A stretch of DNA of 64,000 bases from Lederbergia galactosidilytica (GTDB lineage: Bacteria > Bacillota > Bacilli > Bacillales > Bacillaceae_C): NCBI RefSeq assembly GCF_017873565.1, contig NZ_JAGGKH010000004.1, forward strand, positions 124,001 to 188,000, given 5' to 3'. Below are positions 36,878 through 45,365 of the stretch, piece by piece (position 1 is the stretch's first letter; each line of letters starts with the position of its first letter). Below the pieces are notes generated by a model. It did not search any database, had not been told where the DNA came from, and saw nothing but the letters and a program-made list of their open reading frames with translations. A program made the translations under genes and the position numbers.

Positions 36878-36888
36878 ACCATTCTTTA

Positions 36889-39800
36889 TTAGTTTTCCTC
36901 TACTTCTTTACGATTTTTCTTGAATAGTTTCGATAAAATCTCATACACAATTGGTACAATAATCAAAGTTAGCAAGGTAGAGCTTGCTAGACCACCAATA
37001 ACGGAAATGGCTAGGCCTTTCGAAATCAGACCACCACCGCCTCCTGTACCCATAGCTAACGGAATTAATGCTCCAATAGTGGCAATAGCCGTCATAAGAA
37101 TTGGTCGTAGACGGGTAGCGCCCGCTTCTAAGATCGCCTCACGCATGTCCATACCATCGCGTTCCATCCGCACAATTCGATCAACTAATACAATCGCATT
37201 TGTGACGACAATTCCTATAAGCATTAGAAGCCCCATCATCACCGATACGGAAATCGTTTCGCCGGCAATTAATAATCCAACAAATGAACCGATAACGGCA
37301 AATGGTAACGAGACAAGGATTGAGAATGGCGCAACTCCTTCACCGAATGTCACGACAAGGATGAAATAGACAATCGCAACCGCTGCTAGCATTGCAACAC
37401 CTAATTGTGTAAAGGTTTCAGTCATATCTGCTGCAACCCCACCAACATCAATAGTGACGCCTTTTGGTAATTCTAATTTATCAATGGCTTTATCCACTTC
37501 GGATGTAGCTTTAGAAATATCATCGCCAATGATTGTTCCTGAGACCGTTGCATAGTATTCCCCTTTACTCCGCGCAAGCGTGTTTAAGGTAGTACCTTCC
37601 TCCACTTCGACAAGATCAGAGAGTGGCATCGTTGTCCCAAGTGCTGTCTCCACAGGTGTATCGAGAATATCGTCTATCGATTTTGGCTGTTCAGCTTGCT
37701 CTTGCTGAACAATTACTTTCATTTCATGCCCATCTTTTTCAATGGTTGTTAAAACTTCCTCTTGTGTTGTTGGGCTTAGCATCATCACAAGTTGACCAGC
37801 TGTTAACCCATATTGCAACAATTCATCCTGTTCAACTTTAAAAGTATATTCCACATAAGCATCTTCTGCTGTAGAGGAAACATCTTCTAAGCCATCATTT
37901 TCCTTCATTACATCTTCTAGCATTTTAACAGAATCATTAAGTCTATCTAGATTTTCACTATAAAGTGAGTAACTAATTTCATTAGTAGACATTCCCATAG
38001 AAGAGAAATCTTGGCTCTTCCATTCACCAGATTGATCAATATCAAACACATAGTTTTCAATTTCTTTGCGAACTTCAGGGAAGTCTTTCATATCTGGATC
38101 AAAGATAAGGTACATTAAAGCACCACCTGATCCGCCGCCACCCATCATCGCAGACATGGAGTCCCCACTGTCTGTAATGGACAACTGTAAAATATCAATA
38201 TCATCCCGTTTTAATAGCTCTTTCTCGACAGCTTCTACATTAGCTAAAGTATCATCCTTTAACTCACCCGTTTCAGGTGTGTACGTTAAATACATTACCT
38301 TTTCTTCCTCACTGCCCATAAAGCTAAATCCAATGAGAGGTGTTAATGTCAAACTACCAATTAGTAAAGCAATGGAAATGATAGACGTGATAGCTTTATG
38401 TTTTAACGTCCAGTTTAGAATACCTTTATACCAATTTGCTAATTTACCTGTTTCTTTGTGTCGACTCTCTAACTTTTCACCGTATAGCTTCTTCTTAAAT
38501 AAGAAGTGGGATAAAGCTGGAACGATTGTAATCGCCACAATCAATGAAGCACCAAGAGCAAAGGTCATCGTTAAAGCAAATGGCATAAACAGTTCTCCGA
38601 CCATTCCACCAACAAAGATTAATGGTGCAAAAACAGCAACTGTTACTAATGTTGATGAAGCAATCGGTTTAAACATCTCGATCGTTGCTTCCCGAATAAG
38701 AGCTCGTCCTGTTAATTTTTCTCCTTTTAGATGGAGTCGTCGATAGATATTTTCCACAACTACAATCGAGTCATCGATCACCCGTCCAATCGCAACAGTG
38801 ATCGCACCGAGTGTCATCATATTTAAGGTAATATCCATCCAGTGCAATAATAACATCGCCATAAAAATGGAGACTGGAATCGAAACGATGGAAATAATCG
38901 TCGATTTAAAATCACGTAGGAAGAGAAGAATAATTAATACGGCAATTAATCCCCCGAATAATGCTTTTTCGATCATCGTTGCGATCGAGTCTTCAATCGG
39001 CTCTCCTTGGTCAAGGGAAATATCAATGACAAGGCCGTCAATGTTTTTTTCTTCCTCTTCAATTAACTTTTTCACTTCATTTACGACATCAACCGTGTTG
39101 GCTTCTTGTCCCTTAACAACTTGGATCGCAATCGCATCTTCACCATTCGTACGGGACACAGATTCTACCTTACCAACTAATTCAACTTTGGCAATATCGC
39201 TAAGTTTAACGAAAGGAGATGGATTCGTTTCTGAAGGTGTAACAGGAATAAGCATGTTCTTTAGTTCATCAACTGTCATGAACTTCCCGTCAATCGCAAC
39301 AGCTTGCTCCCCTTCATCAAACTCATAAAGTCCTAAGGAAACAGCCATATCACTTGCTTGGATCATGTCTTTGACAGTATCCTCAGTTATATCCAGTTCA
39401 GCCATCTTCTTATCATCATAAGTAAGATCAACTTCTTCGATATGTTGACCAGTGATTGAAGCAGAGGCCACACCATCTAACTTCTGGATTTTCGGAAGAA
39501 CAATTTCTTCAACAGTGGATGTCAGTTCCACAATGTCTTCCTTTGTACTACTTACACTAAGCGCCACGACAGGCATCATACTATTTATGTCAATCGCCGT
39601 AATTTCAGGAGCCTCTGCCCCATCCGGCAATGTCACATCATCTAAAGCGGACCTTAATTCTCGATTCGCCTCATCCATATCAATTCCATAATCATATTCC
39701 ACTTGAATACTAGACATGTTAGAATAAGAGTTGGAATAAACAGCTTTTACATTTTTAAGATTTTCTATTTTCTTCTCTAATGGCATGGACACTTCTTCCA

Positions 39801-39981
39801 TAACCTTTTCCGGAGTGGCCCCAGGATAAACATCCATGACCATTAAATAAGGAATCGAAATATCAGGAATGGTCTCCGTCTTCATTCGGGTTCCTGAATA
39901 AAGACCAAACACTACAATAATAATGGTCAGAAGCCATACGGCTAATTTATTTTTTATGACAAAATTGACTAAACCCTTCAC
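36889..39981 (-). CDS. swrC: RND-family efflux transporter, SwrC/YerP type
   Basis: About 1030 residues with the twofold AcrB-like build: helix 1 near residue 15, a large extracytoplasmic domain, helices 2-6 at about 335-530, a second external domain, and helices at about 850-1020. GRVIDDSIVVVENIYRRL carries the proton-relay Asp pair region, and GSGGA-type Gly-rich loops occur in the second half. The GTG at 39981 (MKGLVNFVIKN) is the likely start. Single-component RND pumps of this kind in Bacillus export surfactin and other amphiphiles. A TetR gene of YerO type lies divergent, and its probable operator sits inside the pump's promoter. Confidence 0.88.
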   Translation of the reverse strand: MKGLVNFVIKNKLAVWLLTIIIVVFGLYSGTRMKTETIPDISIPYLMVMDVYPGATPEKVMEEVSMPLEKKIENLKNVKAVYSNSYSNMSSIQVEYDYGIDMDEANRELRSALDDVTLPDGAEAPEITAIDINSMMPVVALSVSSTKEDIVELTSTVEEIVLPKIQKLDGVASASITGQHIEEVDLTYDDKKMAELDITEDTVKDMIQASDMAVSLGLYEFDEGEQAVAIDGKFMTVDELKNMLIPVTPSETNPSPFVKLSDIAKVELVGKVESVSRTNGEDAIAIQVVKGQEANTVDVVNEVKKLIEEEEKNIDGLVIDISLDQGEPIEDSIATMIEKALFGGLIAVLIILLFLRDFKSTIISIVSIPVSIFMAMLLLHWMDITLNMMTLGAITVAIGRVIDDSIVVVENIYRRLHLKGEKLTGRALIREATIEMFKPIASSTLVTVAVFAPLIFVGGMVGELFMPFALTMTFALGASLIVAITIVPALSHFLFKKKLYGEKLESRHKETGKLANWYKGILNWTLKHKAITSIISIALLIGSLTLTPLIGFSFMGSEEEKVMYLTYTPETGELKDDTLANVEAVEKELLKRDDIDILQLSITDSGDSMSAMMGGGGSGGALMYLIFDPDMKDFPEVRKEIENYVFDIDQSGEWKSQDFSSMGMSTNEISYSLYSENLDRLNDSVKMLEDVMKENDGLEDVSSTAEDAYVEYTFKVEQDELLQYGLTAGQLVMMLSPTTQEEVLTTIEKDGHEMKVIVQQEQAEQPKSIDDILDTPVETALGTTMPLSDLVEVEEGTTLNTLARSKGEYYATVSGTIIGDDISKATSEVDKAIDKLELPKGVTIDVGGVAADMTETFTQLGVAMLAAVAIVYFILVVTFGEGVAPFSILVSLPFAVIGSFVGLLIAGETISVSVMMGLLMLIGIVVTNAIVLVDRIVRMERDGMDMREAILEAGATRLRPILMTAIATIGALIPLAMGTGGGGGLISKGLAISVIGGLASSTLLTLIIVPIVYEILSKLFKKNRKEVEEN

Positions 39982-40023
39982 TACAATACCTACCCCCAAT
40001 TGACATTTTAAACTTATTTCTCT

Positions 40024-40052
40024 ATAATAATGACTAATCGGTCACTTGTCAA
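40024..40052 (-). promoter_or_regulatory. RND pump promoter with TetR-type operator in the spacer
   Basis: On the minus strand TTGACA (40047-40052), a 17-base spacer and TATTAT (40024-40029). The spacer holds the dyad TGAC-taatcg-GTCA (40031-40044). A repressor bound there would block RNA polymerase. The adjacent TetR gene is the obvious candidate. Confidence 0.7.
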
Positions 40053-40245
40053 CAAGAAAAGACCAAGGTTCCTCATAGCAAGTTTGCTTTTTTTGACATG
40101 AATTTTGTTGTTGATGACGCAACCAGAAAGTTTCCAACCCATCGGGCGATAGGGCAAGACAGCATTTGTACCCTAGGACTGAGACACCCTTAGAGAAAAG
40201 TGATATTTACTTACCTTTTTAAAAAGTTAGAGGAGAAACATAAAA

Positions 40246-41085
40246 ATGCTAAAAAAACAATTGATTATGGAAAAGGCATTGGAGCTTTTTGCTGAACAAG
40301 GATTTGAAGCTACTTCCGTCCAGCAAATTACCGATCATTGTGGAATCTCCAAAGGGGCCTTTTATCTTTCATTTAAATCCAAAGATGAATTGATTTTAAC
40401 ATTAATTGACCATTTTATGAGGCAGATCACTTCAGATATTGACTACCTGGTCAAAAACTCACCTGCTGATCAACTTCTATATCAATTTTACTATACTTTC
40501 CATACATATTTTCACAAACATATGAACTTTGCGCGAATTTTTATGAAAGAGCAAATGCAAACTTTGAATCAAGAACTGATTGTGAAAATGCATGAATACA
40601 ATAAATTACACGAAAAAGCCATTTTACATATGATTGAGCGGTTGTACGGCGACGAGGTCAAACAAACGAAATATGATCTCATTTTCTGTATCAAAAGCTT
40701 TATGAAGATGTATACAGAGCTATTTTTATTTGAAAATATCCAATTAGATTTTGCACTTCTTTCGCAAACACTTGTAGAAAAAACCAATTTATTAGCCGAA
40801 CATATGACACTTCCTTTTATCACAGAAGATTACAACCTGTTAATTGATCATGGGAAAAACCTTGATATCACGAAGGAACAGTTGATCACAATCATCGACA
40901 AAAACCTAAGTGAAATGGGAGATTCACTTGAAAAAGACTCACTTCTTCTACTTAAGCAGGAACTAACAGCCCCTTCACTAGGCTTAGCTATTACCAATGG
41001 GTTAATCGAAAACATCCGCCATGACCCTCATTGTAAATGGGTCGCTTATTTGTTGAGGAACTATTATCAAAAACAAGGAAAGTAA
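40246..41085 (+). CDS. TetR/AcrR family repressor of the RND pump (YerO-like)
   Basis: 279 residues, longer than the average TetR protein. Helix-turn-helix at about 22-48 (TSVQQITDHCGISKGAFYLS), then a helical ligand domain. The extra length at the C-terminus is as in YerO. AGAGGAG precedes the ATG. It is divergent from the swrC-like gene, with 264 bases between them. I infer that it represses the pump through the TGAC-N6-GTCA site, and that amphiphilic pump substrates release it. Confidence 0.85.
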   Translation: MLKKQLIMEKALELFAEQGFEATSVQQITDHCGISKGAFYLSFKSKDELILTLIDHFMRQITSDIDYLVKNSPADQLLYQFYYTFHTYFHKHMNFARIFMKEQMQTLNQELIVKMHEYNKLHEKAILHMIERLYGDEVKQTKYDLIFCIKSFMKMYTELFLFENIQLDFALLSQTLVEKTNLLAEHMTLPFITEDYNLLIDHGKNLDITKEQLITIIDKNLSEMGDSLEKDSLLLLKQELTAPSLGLAITNGLIENIRHDPHCKWVAYLLRNYYQKQGK

Positions 41086-41100
41086 AATTGACACAAGGAG

Positions 41101-41143
41101 AAGGCGGTTTTGCCTAAACAGCAAAACCGCCTTCCTCTTTTTA
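41101..41143. terminator. Strong bidirectional terminator
   Basis: A 13-bp stem, AAGGCGGTTTTGC (41101-41113) with GCAAAACCGCCTT (41121-41133), followed by CCTCTTTTTAT. It separates the TetR gene from the convergent TRIC gene. Confidence 0.88.
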
Positions 41144-41166
41144 TAAAGATGCCAACTTATTATTCT

Positions 41167-41784
41167 CTACCCTTCACCTAGGCGATCGCCATTTATTTTT
41201 CGAGGTAGATTCCATTTATAGTAAACAGATAACATTCTGAATAGAACAATGAAAGCTAGCAACAAGTATGTGGAGAAAGGGTTCCGGATAAGACCTAAAC
41301 CAATAGAGAGTCCCCCTAATGCAGCCCATAAAGCATATATATCGGAGTGGAAGATCATTGGTTTTCGACCAGCAAATACATCCCGTAACATGCCTCCTCC
41401 TGCTCCCGTTATTGTAGCTGCAATAATAACAGCAATAAGTGGTGTATCAATGGACACCGCATATCTGGCCCCTTGGATAGCGAAGGCTCCCAACCCAATC
41501 GCATCAAAAAAGACAACCCATCTTTGCCAACGTTTCATCCATTTAGTAGGAATAATAAATACCATTATAATGATGACAAAAGCAACGGCAAATAGTAAAT
41601 CTTGTTGCCATATATTGACGATCGGGATCCCAATCAAAAGATTTCGGATCAAGCCACCACCGAAAGCAGTCGTGTAACCTAAAACAAAAACACCTAATAT
41701 GTCATAATCTTCTTCTATCGCTATTAACGCTCCACTTACAGCAAAAGCGAGCGTACCAATAATATTAAGGATCTCCCATGTCAC
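41167..41784 (-). CDS. Trimeric intracellular cation (TRIC/UPF0126) channel family protein
   Basis: 205 residues, seven membrane helices in two inverted repeats. Both glycine-rich repeat motifs are visible: FAVSGALIAIEEDYDILGVF with TTAFGGGLIRNLLIG, and AIQGARYAVSIDTPLIAVII with TITGAGGGMLRDVFAG. Bacterial members form trimeric potassium-permeable channels. It resembles YvgT of Bacillus. A GGGGG-rich ribosome site precedes the ATG. It is monocistronic. Confidence 0.92.
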   Translation of the reverse strand: MTWEILNIIGTLAFAVSGALIAIEEDYDILGVFVLGYTTAFGGGLIRNLLIGIPIVNIWQQDLLFAVAFVIIIMVFIIPTKWMKRWQRWVVFFDAIGLGAFAIQGARYAVSIDTPLIAVIIAATITGAGGGMLRDVFAGRKPMIFHSDIYALWAALGGLSIGLGLIRNPFSTYLLLAFIVLFRMLSVYYKWNLPRKINGDRLGEG

Positions 41785-41917
41785 GGTTATCCCCCCCTCT
41801 AATAAGTTATCATTCCCTTATTATAAGCAAATGAATAACCATTAGGCTACGTGATTAACTATACTTATTACTTCTTTTTAGAAAAGGGCTTACTGAGCTA
41901 CATGGAGATGAACAAGT

Positions 41918-43372
41918 TTATTGCTTTTTCTTCAATTCATCCATCCTCTTCTGATAACTGTCAATTTTTTCCACGATACGATCTACTTCTGAATCAACTA
42001 AATCCAATTTTTCGTCCGCTTGTTCTTCTATCAAGTTTGTGTAATCTTTCGCTTTTTCCTCAACAAGAGTTTCAAGCTCGGCTTGCTGTTGTTCATCAAT
42101 CAGTTCTTCCTTTTTTAATAGTGCAACCGCTCCAGAAATCCGCAAGTTTTCGACACGAATAGCATCTTTAATCTTTTCATGATATTTATGAACTTTATCC
42201 CGTGCCATTGTGTGCGGCCACCCAATTGGCTTTTGGTAAATAAGTGACACTAAATCTAAATCAGACGGGAGCCATATTTTCGTCATTTGTCCAGTCATTT
42301 CTTCTAATGTATTAGCACTCAGATAACTACCATTACCAGCTTTTGCTACTGCTTTTAGTTGGGACTCAGCTTTGTTGTCAACTTGAAATCCAATTACATT
42401 CACTTTGCCAACAGGATGTTCTTGAGCAAATTTCTTTGCTTCTGCAACAGGATCTCCCCCACATGTTTCTTCCCCATCACTCACAATATAAAGAGTTATA
42501 TCTTCATTAGTAGCTTCATGATCTTTTCGCGCAGCAGCAATCGCTCCAGCAAGTGGTGTCCATCCCTTTGCAAACACTTTATCAAGCGTTTTTTCGAATG
42601 CATCGTCATTGTATTTCCCAAGTGGGTATACTTCCTCAATTCCTGTACATGATAGTTCTTTATCACGATCTTCTTGTGTACCTTTATGGCCATAAGCATA
42701 AAGCGAAACATCACTTTTTTGCCCCATCGTCTGAGCAAAGCTACTTACAGCACTTTTCGCAACATCCATTTTCAATCGGCCCTCTGTAGGTAGTAGCATA
42801 CTAGAGCTAGCATCTAGCAAGATTATTGCATTGGTAGGAGCTTCCTCTTTTGTCCCCCCATCGTTCACTTCATACGGCTCTGGTAATAGTGGTTCCTTAA
42901 ATGTTGGCGAATATGTAAACAGGGGTTCCACTAGATTTTTATACTGTGAACCGCCTAAATAAGCAATCAATACTTCATGAATCACTTGCGGATCCTTCTC
43001 ATTCTGCAAAAAACTGCCTATCTCTTCTAAAAATTCAGAGCGGATTTGGGCAGGTACTTCTCTTGAAGCCCACATAGATGTTTCTTGTTCAACAGTAAAA
43101 TCCTTGGTCAAACGCCCAACTGGAAGGTCGATCATCTCTTCCACCGACATGGCGATAAGCGATTCAGAAGATGGTAGCTCAATCGCTTCCGTCGCTTTTT
43201 CTTGCGCCAAGCTAGGTTCAGACTCTTCCATTTCCTTCTTTTCTACAGAAATTGTCTCTTGAACTGGAGTCTGTTTTGCAGTATCTATCTCTTTCTTACT
43301 TTTTACCTCTTTCGAAGCACAACCACTTATGATAATGGAAATTAATATAAACGCCAAAAAGTACCGTTTCAA
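41918..43372 (-). CDS. Lipoprotein with von Willebrand factor A domain
   Basis: 484 residues from a TTG with GGAGGAGG just upstream. Signal and lipobox: FLAFILISIIISGCASKEV, Cys at residue 18. A charged linker follows, then a VWA domain at about 175-370 with the MIDAS motif DASSSM (NAIILLDASSSMLLPTEG), SLYAYGHKG, TPLAGAI and DGEETCGG. The C-terminal coiled coil (about 420-484) is rich in Glu and Lys. It is attached to the outer face of the membrane and probably binds a protein through the metal site. It stands next to a mechanosensitive channel gene, with no clear operon. Function unknown. Confidence 0.85.
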   Translation of the reverse strand: MKRYFLAFILISIIISGCASKEVKSKKEIDTAKQTPVQETISVEKKEMEESEPSLAQEKATEAIELPSSESLIAMSVEEMIDLPVGRLTKDFTVEQETSMWASREVPAQIRSEFLEEIGSFLQNEKDPQVIHEVLIAYLGGSQYKNLVEPLFTYSPTFKEPLLPEPYEVNDGGTKEEAPTNAIILLDASSSMLLPTEGRLKMDVAKSAVSSFAQTMGQKSDVSLYAYGHKGTQEDRDKELSCTGIEEVYPLGKYNDDAFEKTLDKVFAKGWTPLAGAIAAARKDHEATNEDITLYIVSDGEETCGGDPVAEAKKFAQEHPVGKVNVIGFQVDNKAESQLKAVAKAGNGSYLSANTLEEMTGQMTKIWLPSDLDLVSLIYQKPIGWPHTMARDKVHKYHEKIKDAIRVENLRISGAVALLKKEELIDEQQQAELETLVEEKAKDYTNLIEEQADEKLDLVDSEVDRIVEKIDSYQKRMDELKKKQ

Positions 43373-43585
43373 ATCTTCCTCCTCCTTATCGCTGAATAGC
43401 ACGACTACTATACCACAGCACAAAAAATTACCCAATAGGTCTTAATTGTGATTTTTCAGACTACAAGGAGATCCATAAAGACCTTCTCACTGACAATCCA
43501 ATTTCCATGTCTTAAATTGTAATTAACATCCTTTAAGACAAGGTGCTAGGTGATGAACAGACAGGATTAATCACCTATTAAAAGC

Positions 43586-43629
43586 AAAAACGACCAAATA
43601 GGATGAAGATTTTCATCCTATTTGATCGT
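43586..43629 (-). terminator. Terminator of the mechanosensitive channel gene
   Basis: A 12-bp perfect core, AAATAGGATGAA with TTCATCCTATTT and a 4-base loop; GACC/GATC extends the pairing. On the minus strand TTTTTGCTTTT follows. Confidence 0.85.
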
Positions 43630-43656
43630 CCAATATCACTTATTCCCTTTAATTGA

Positions 43657-45183
43657 TTATTCTAGCTCACTATTATTTTTCACTTTCGTTTCTTCAATTG
43701 TCTGATCAAACTTCCGCAAATATTTACTCGCAAATTCCTTTCCTCCAAGACCAAAGGCTAGGCCAAAGGCAAGAGCAAGGGCTCCTAGTATTAAAATGAA
43801 GGCAGATGCGACAATAGATGTAGCAATTCCCAGTTGGGTCAACGCCATAAAGACAGCCAATGTAATAATCGCATACTTTGCAAACCCAGCCAGAATCTTA
43901 ATCGCCGGCCCATGAAGTAGATTAATTAAAATCTTTTCAACAATATTAGCTAGGATCAAGGCAATACCTAGAATAAGGACTGCAGCCAATACATTTGGTA
44001 AGTATGCCGTAATAGCAGCTGCAATATCAACTAGGAAATCAAGCTTAATAAGATATAGAGCTTGCACTGTTAAGAAAAAGATAATTAAAACTTGTACTAT
44101 ATATCCGACAACAGTAGATACCTGCATTTTGGTTTTATTCGCTTTAGTCTGACCCATTGGCAACTTAGCAGTAAGATTATCGAAACCTACACGGTGTAAA
44201 AAGTCGCTAACAAATCCACCAATGAACTTGCCTAACCAAATGCCAACAAATACTAATGCAATGGCAATAAGGATATTTGGAATCATATTCATGACTTCAT
44301 GAAGCATACTAATGGCAGGTTCTGTAATACCTTTTAAATCCAACTTCTCCAATGCTGCAATCGCTACTGGAATGAGAATCAAAATAAAGACAAGATTTCC
44401 GATAAAGGTAGCTAAACTAGAATCTCCAAATATCTTATTCATTTTCAATTTGCTTACGAGTTTCTCAGATCCAACTGCTTGTAAAAGGTTTACAACAATA
44501 TTTTTCACCATTTTCGCTACAAACCAACCGACCGCAAAGATAATCGCTGCAGCAATTAGTTTTGGAATAAAAGCTAAAATTGTTGCCAACAAACCACTAA
44601 ATGGCTCTGAAACCCCTTGAATATTTAAAGCATCCATAACACCAGGAATAAAGATTAATAGAATAAGATAAAAGGCTACTTTTCCAATTGTTGTTAAATA
44701 TTCGTCCGCCTTTTCAAGCGTATTCGCTAATTTTAATTTCACTAACAACTCATTCACACGGATTTTTTTACTTCCGCGCACAATTGCCCACTGAGCAATA
44801 GTTCCAATCACAAACGCCAACGCAAGAATTAAAGCCGCTTTAAGAACCGCAGGAATAAACGCTAAGAAAGTCGAAACTAAATCTGTTAATGGGTTTGCAA
44901 TCATATTTAAGTTAAGAATATTAAAGAACAGGATTAAGACGAAGACGAGTAAAATATAATAAATGATTTTACCAATTATTTTGTTTGAGTCGACAGGCGG
45001 CTCTCCAGGTCGAACCTTTTTATAAAGTTTTTCATCTAATTTTGTCTTTTTTAATGCCTTTTCCACTCCACCAGCTATAAGCTTGGCAAGCAGCCAACCA
45101 ACTAATAATACCAAAATCGCAATGACAAAATTTTGTACACTGTGAAGGAAACCAGATGTTGCATACATATCGAATATGTTCAT
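43657..45183 (-). CDS. Multi-helix mechanosensitive ion channel (CmpX/TM-helix-repeat type)
   Basis: 508 residues and about ten membrane helices arranged as repeated TM-helix units, each starting with a conserved pattern such as LAFIPKLIAAAIIFAVGWFV or YLPNVLAAVLILGIALILAN. The end ALALAFGLAFGLGGKEFASK is the pore-lining MscS-like helix. Family members are small-conductance mechanosensitive channels. GGAGAGG precedes the ATG. It is separate from the VWA gene by a terminator. Confidence 0.88.
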   Translation of the reverse strand: MNIFDMYATSGFLHSVQNFVIAILVLLVGWLLAKLIAGGVEKALKKTKLDEKLYKKVRPGEPPVDSNKIIGKIIYYILLVFVLILFFNILNLNMIANPLTDLVSTFLAFIPAVLKAALILALAFVIGTIAQWAIVRGSKKIRVNELLVKLKLANTLEKADEYLTTIGKVAFYLILLIFIPGVMDALNIQGVSEPFSGLLATILAFIPKLIAAAIIFAVGWFVAKMVKNIVVNLLQAVGSEKLVSKLKMNKIFGDSSLATFIGNLVFILILIPVAIAALEKLDLKGITEPAISMLHEVMNMIPNILIAIALVFVGIWLGKFIGGFVSDFLHRVGFDNLTAKLPMGQTKANKTKMQVSTVVGYIVQVLIIFFLTVQALYLIKLDFLVDIAAAITAYLPNVLAAVLILGIALILANIVEKILINLLHGPAIKILAGFAKYAIITLAVFMALTQLGIATSIVASAFILILGALALAFGLAFGLGGKEFASKYLRKFDQTIEETKVKNNSELE

Positions 45184-45365
45184 TTTTTCCTCTCCTTACT
45201 TATTTAGCTAAATGTGTCTAGTGGTTATATTACCTATTGTTTTTTGAACTAAACTTCTATTTGGAAGATTATGTGGGATAGAGATACCTTTAATAGAGTT
45301 CTATTCAGTATGTTAAAATAATAATAATCAATAGAGTCAGAGAAACATTAGAAAGGATTTTTACG

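Noticed and set aside
36920-39691. Several long plus-strand frames opposite the RND gene (up to 226 codons)
   Set aside because: Antisense shadows of a long, codon-biased gene; rich in Ser/Ile/Thr/Pro, with no ribosome sites.
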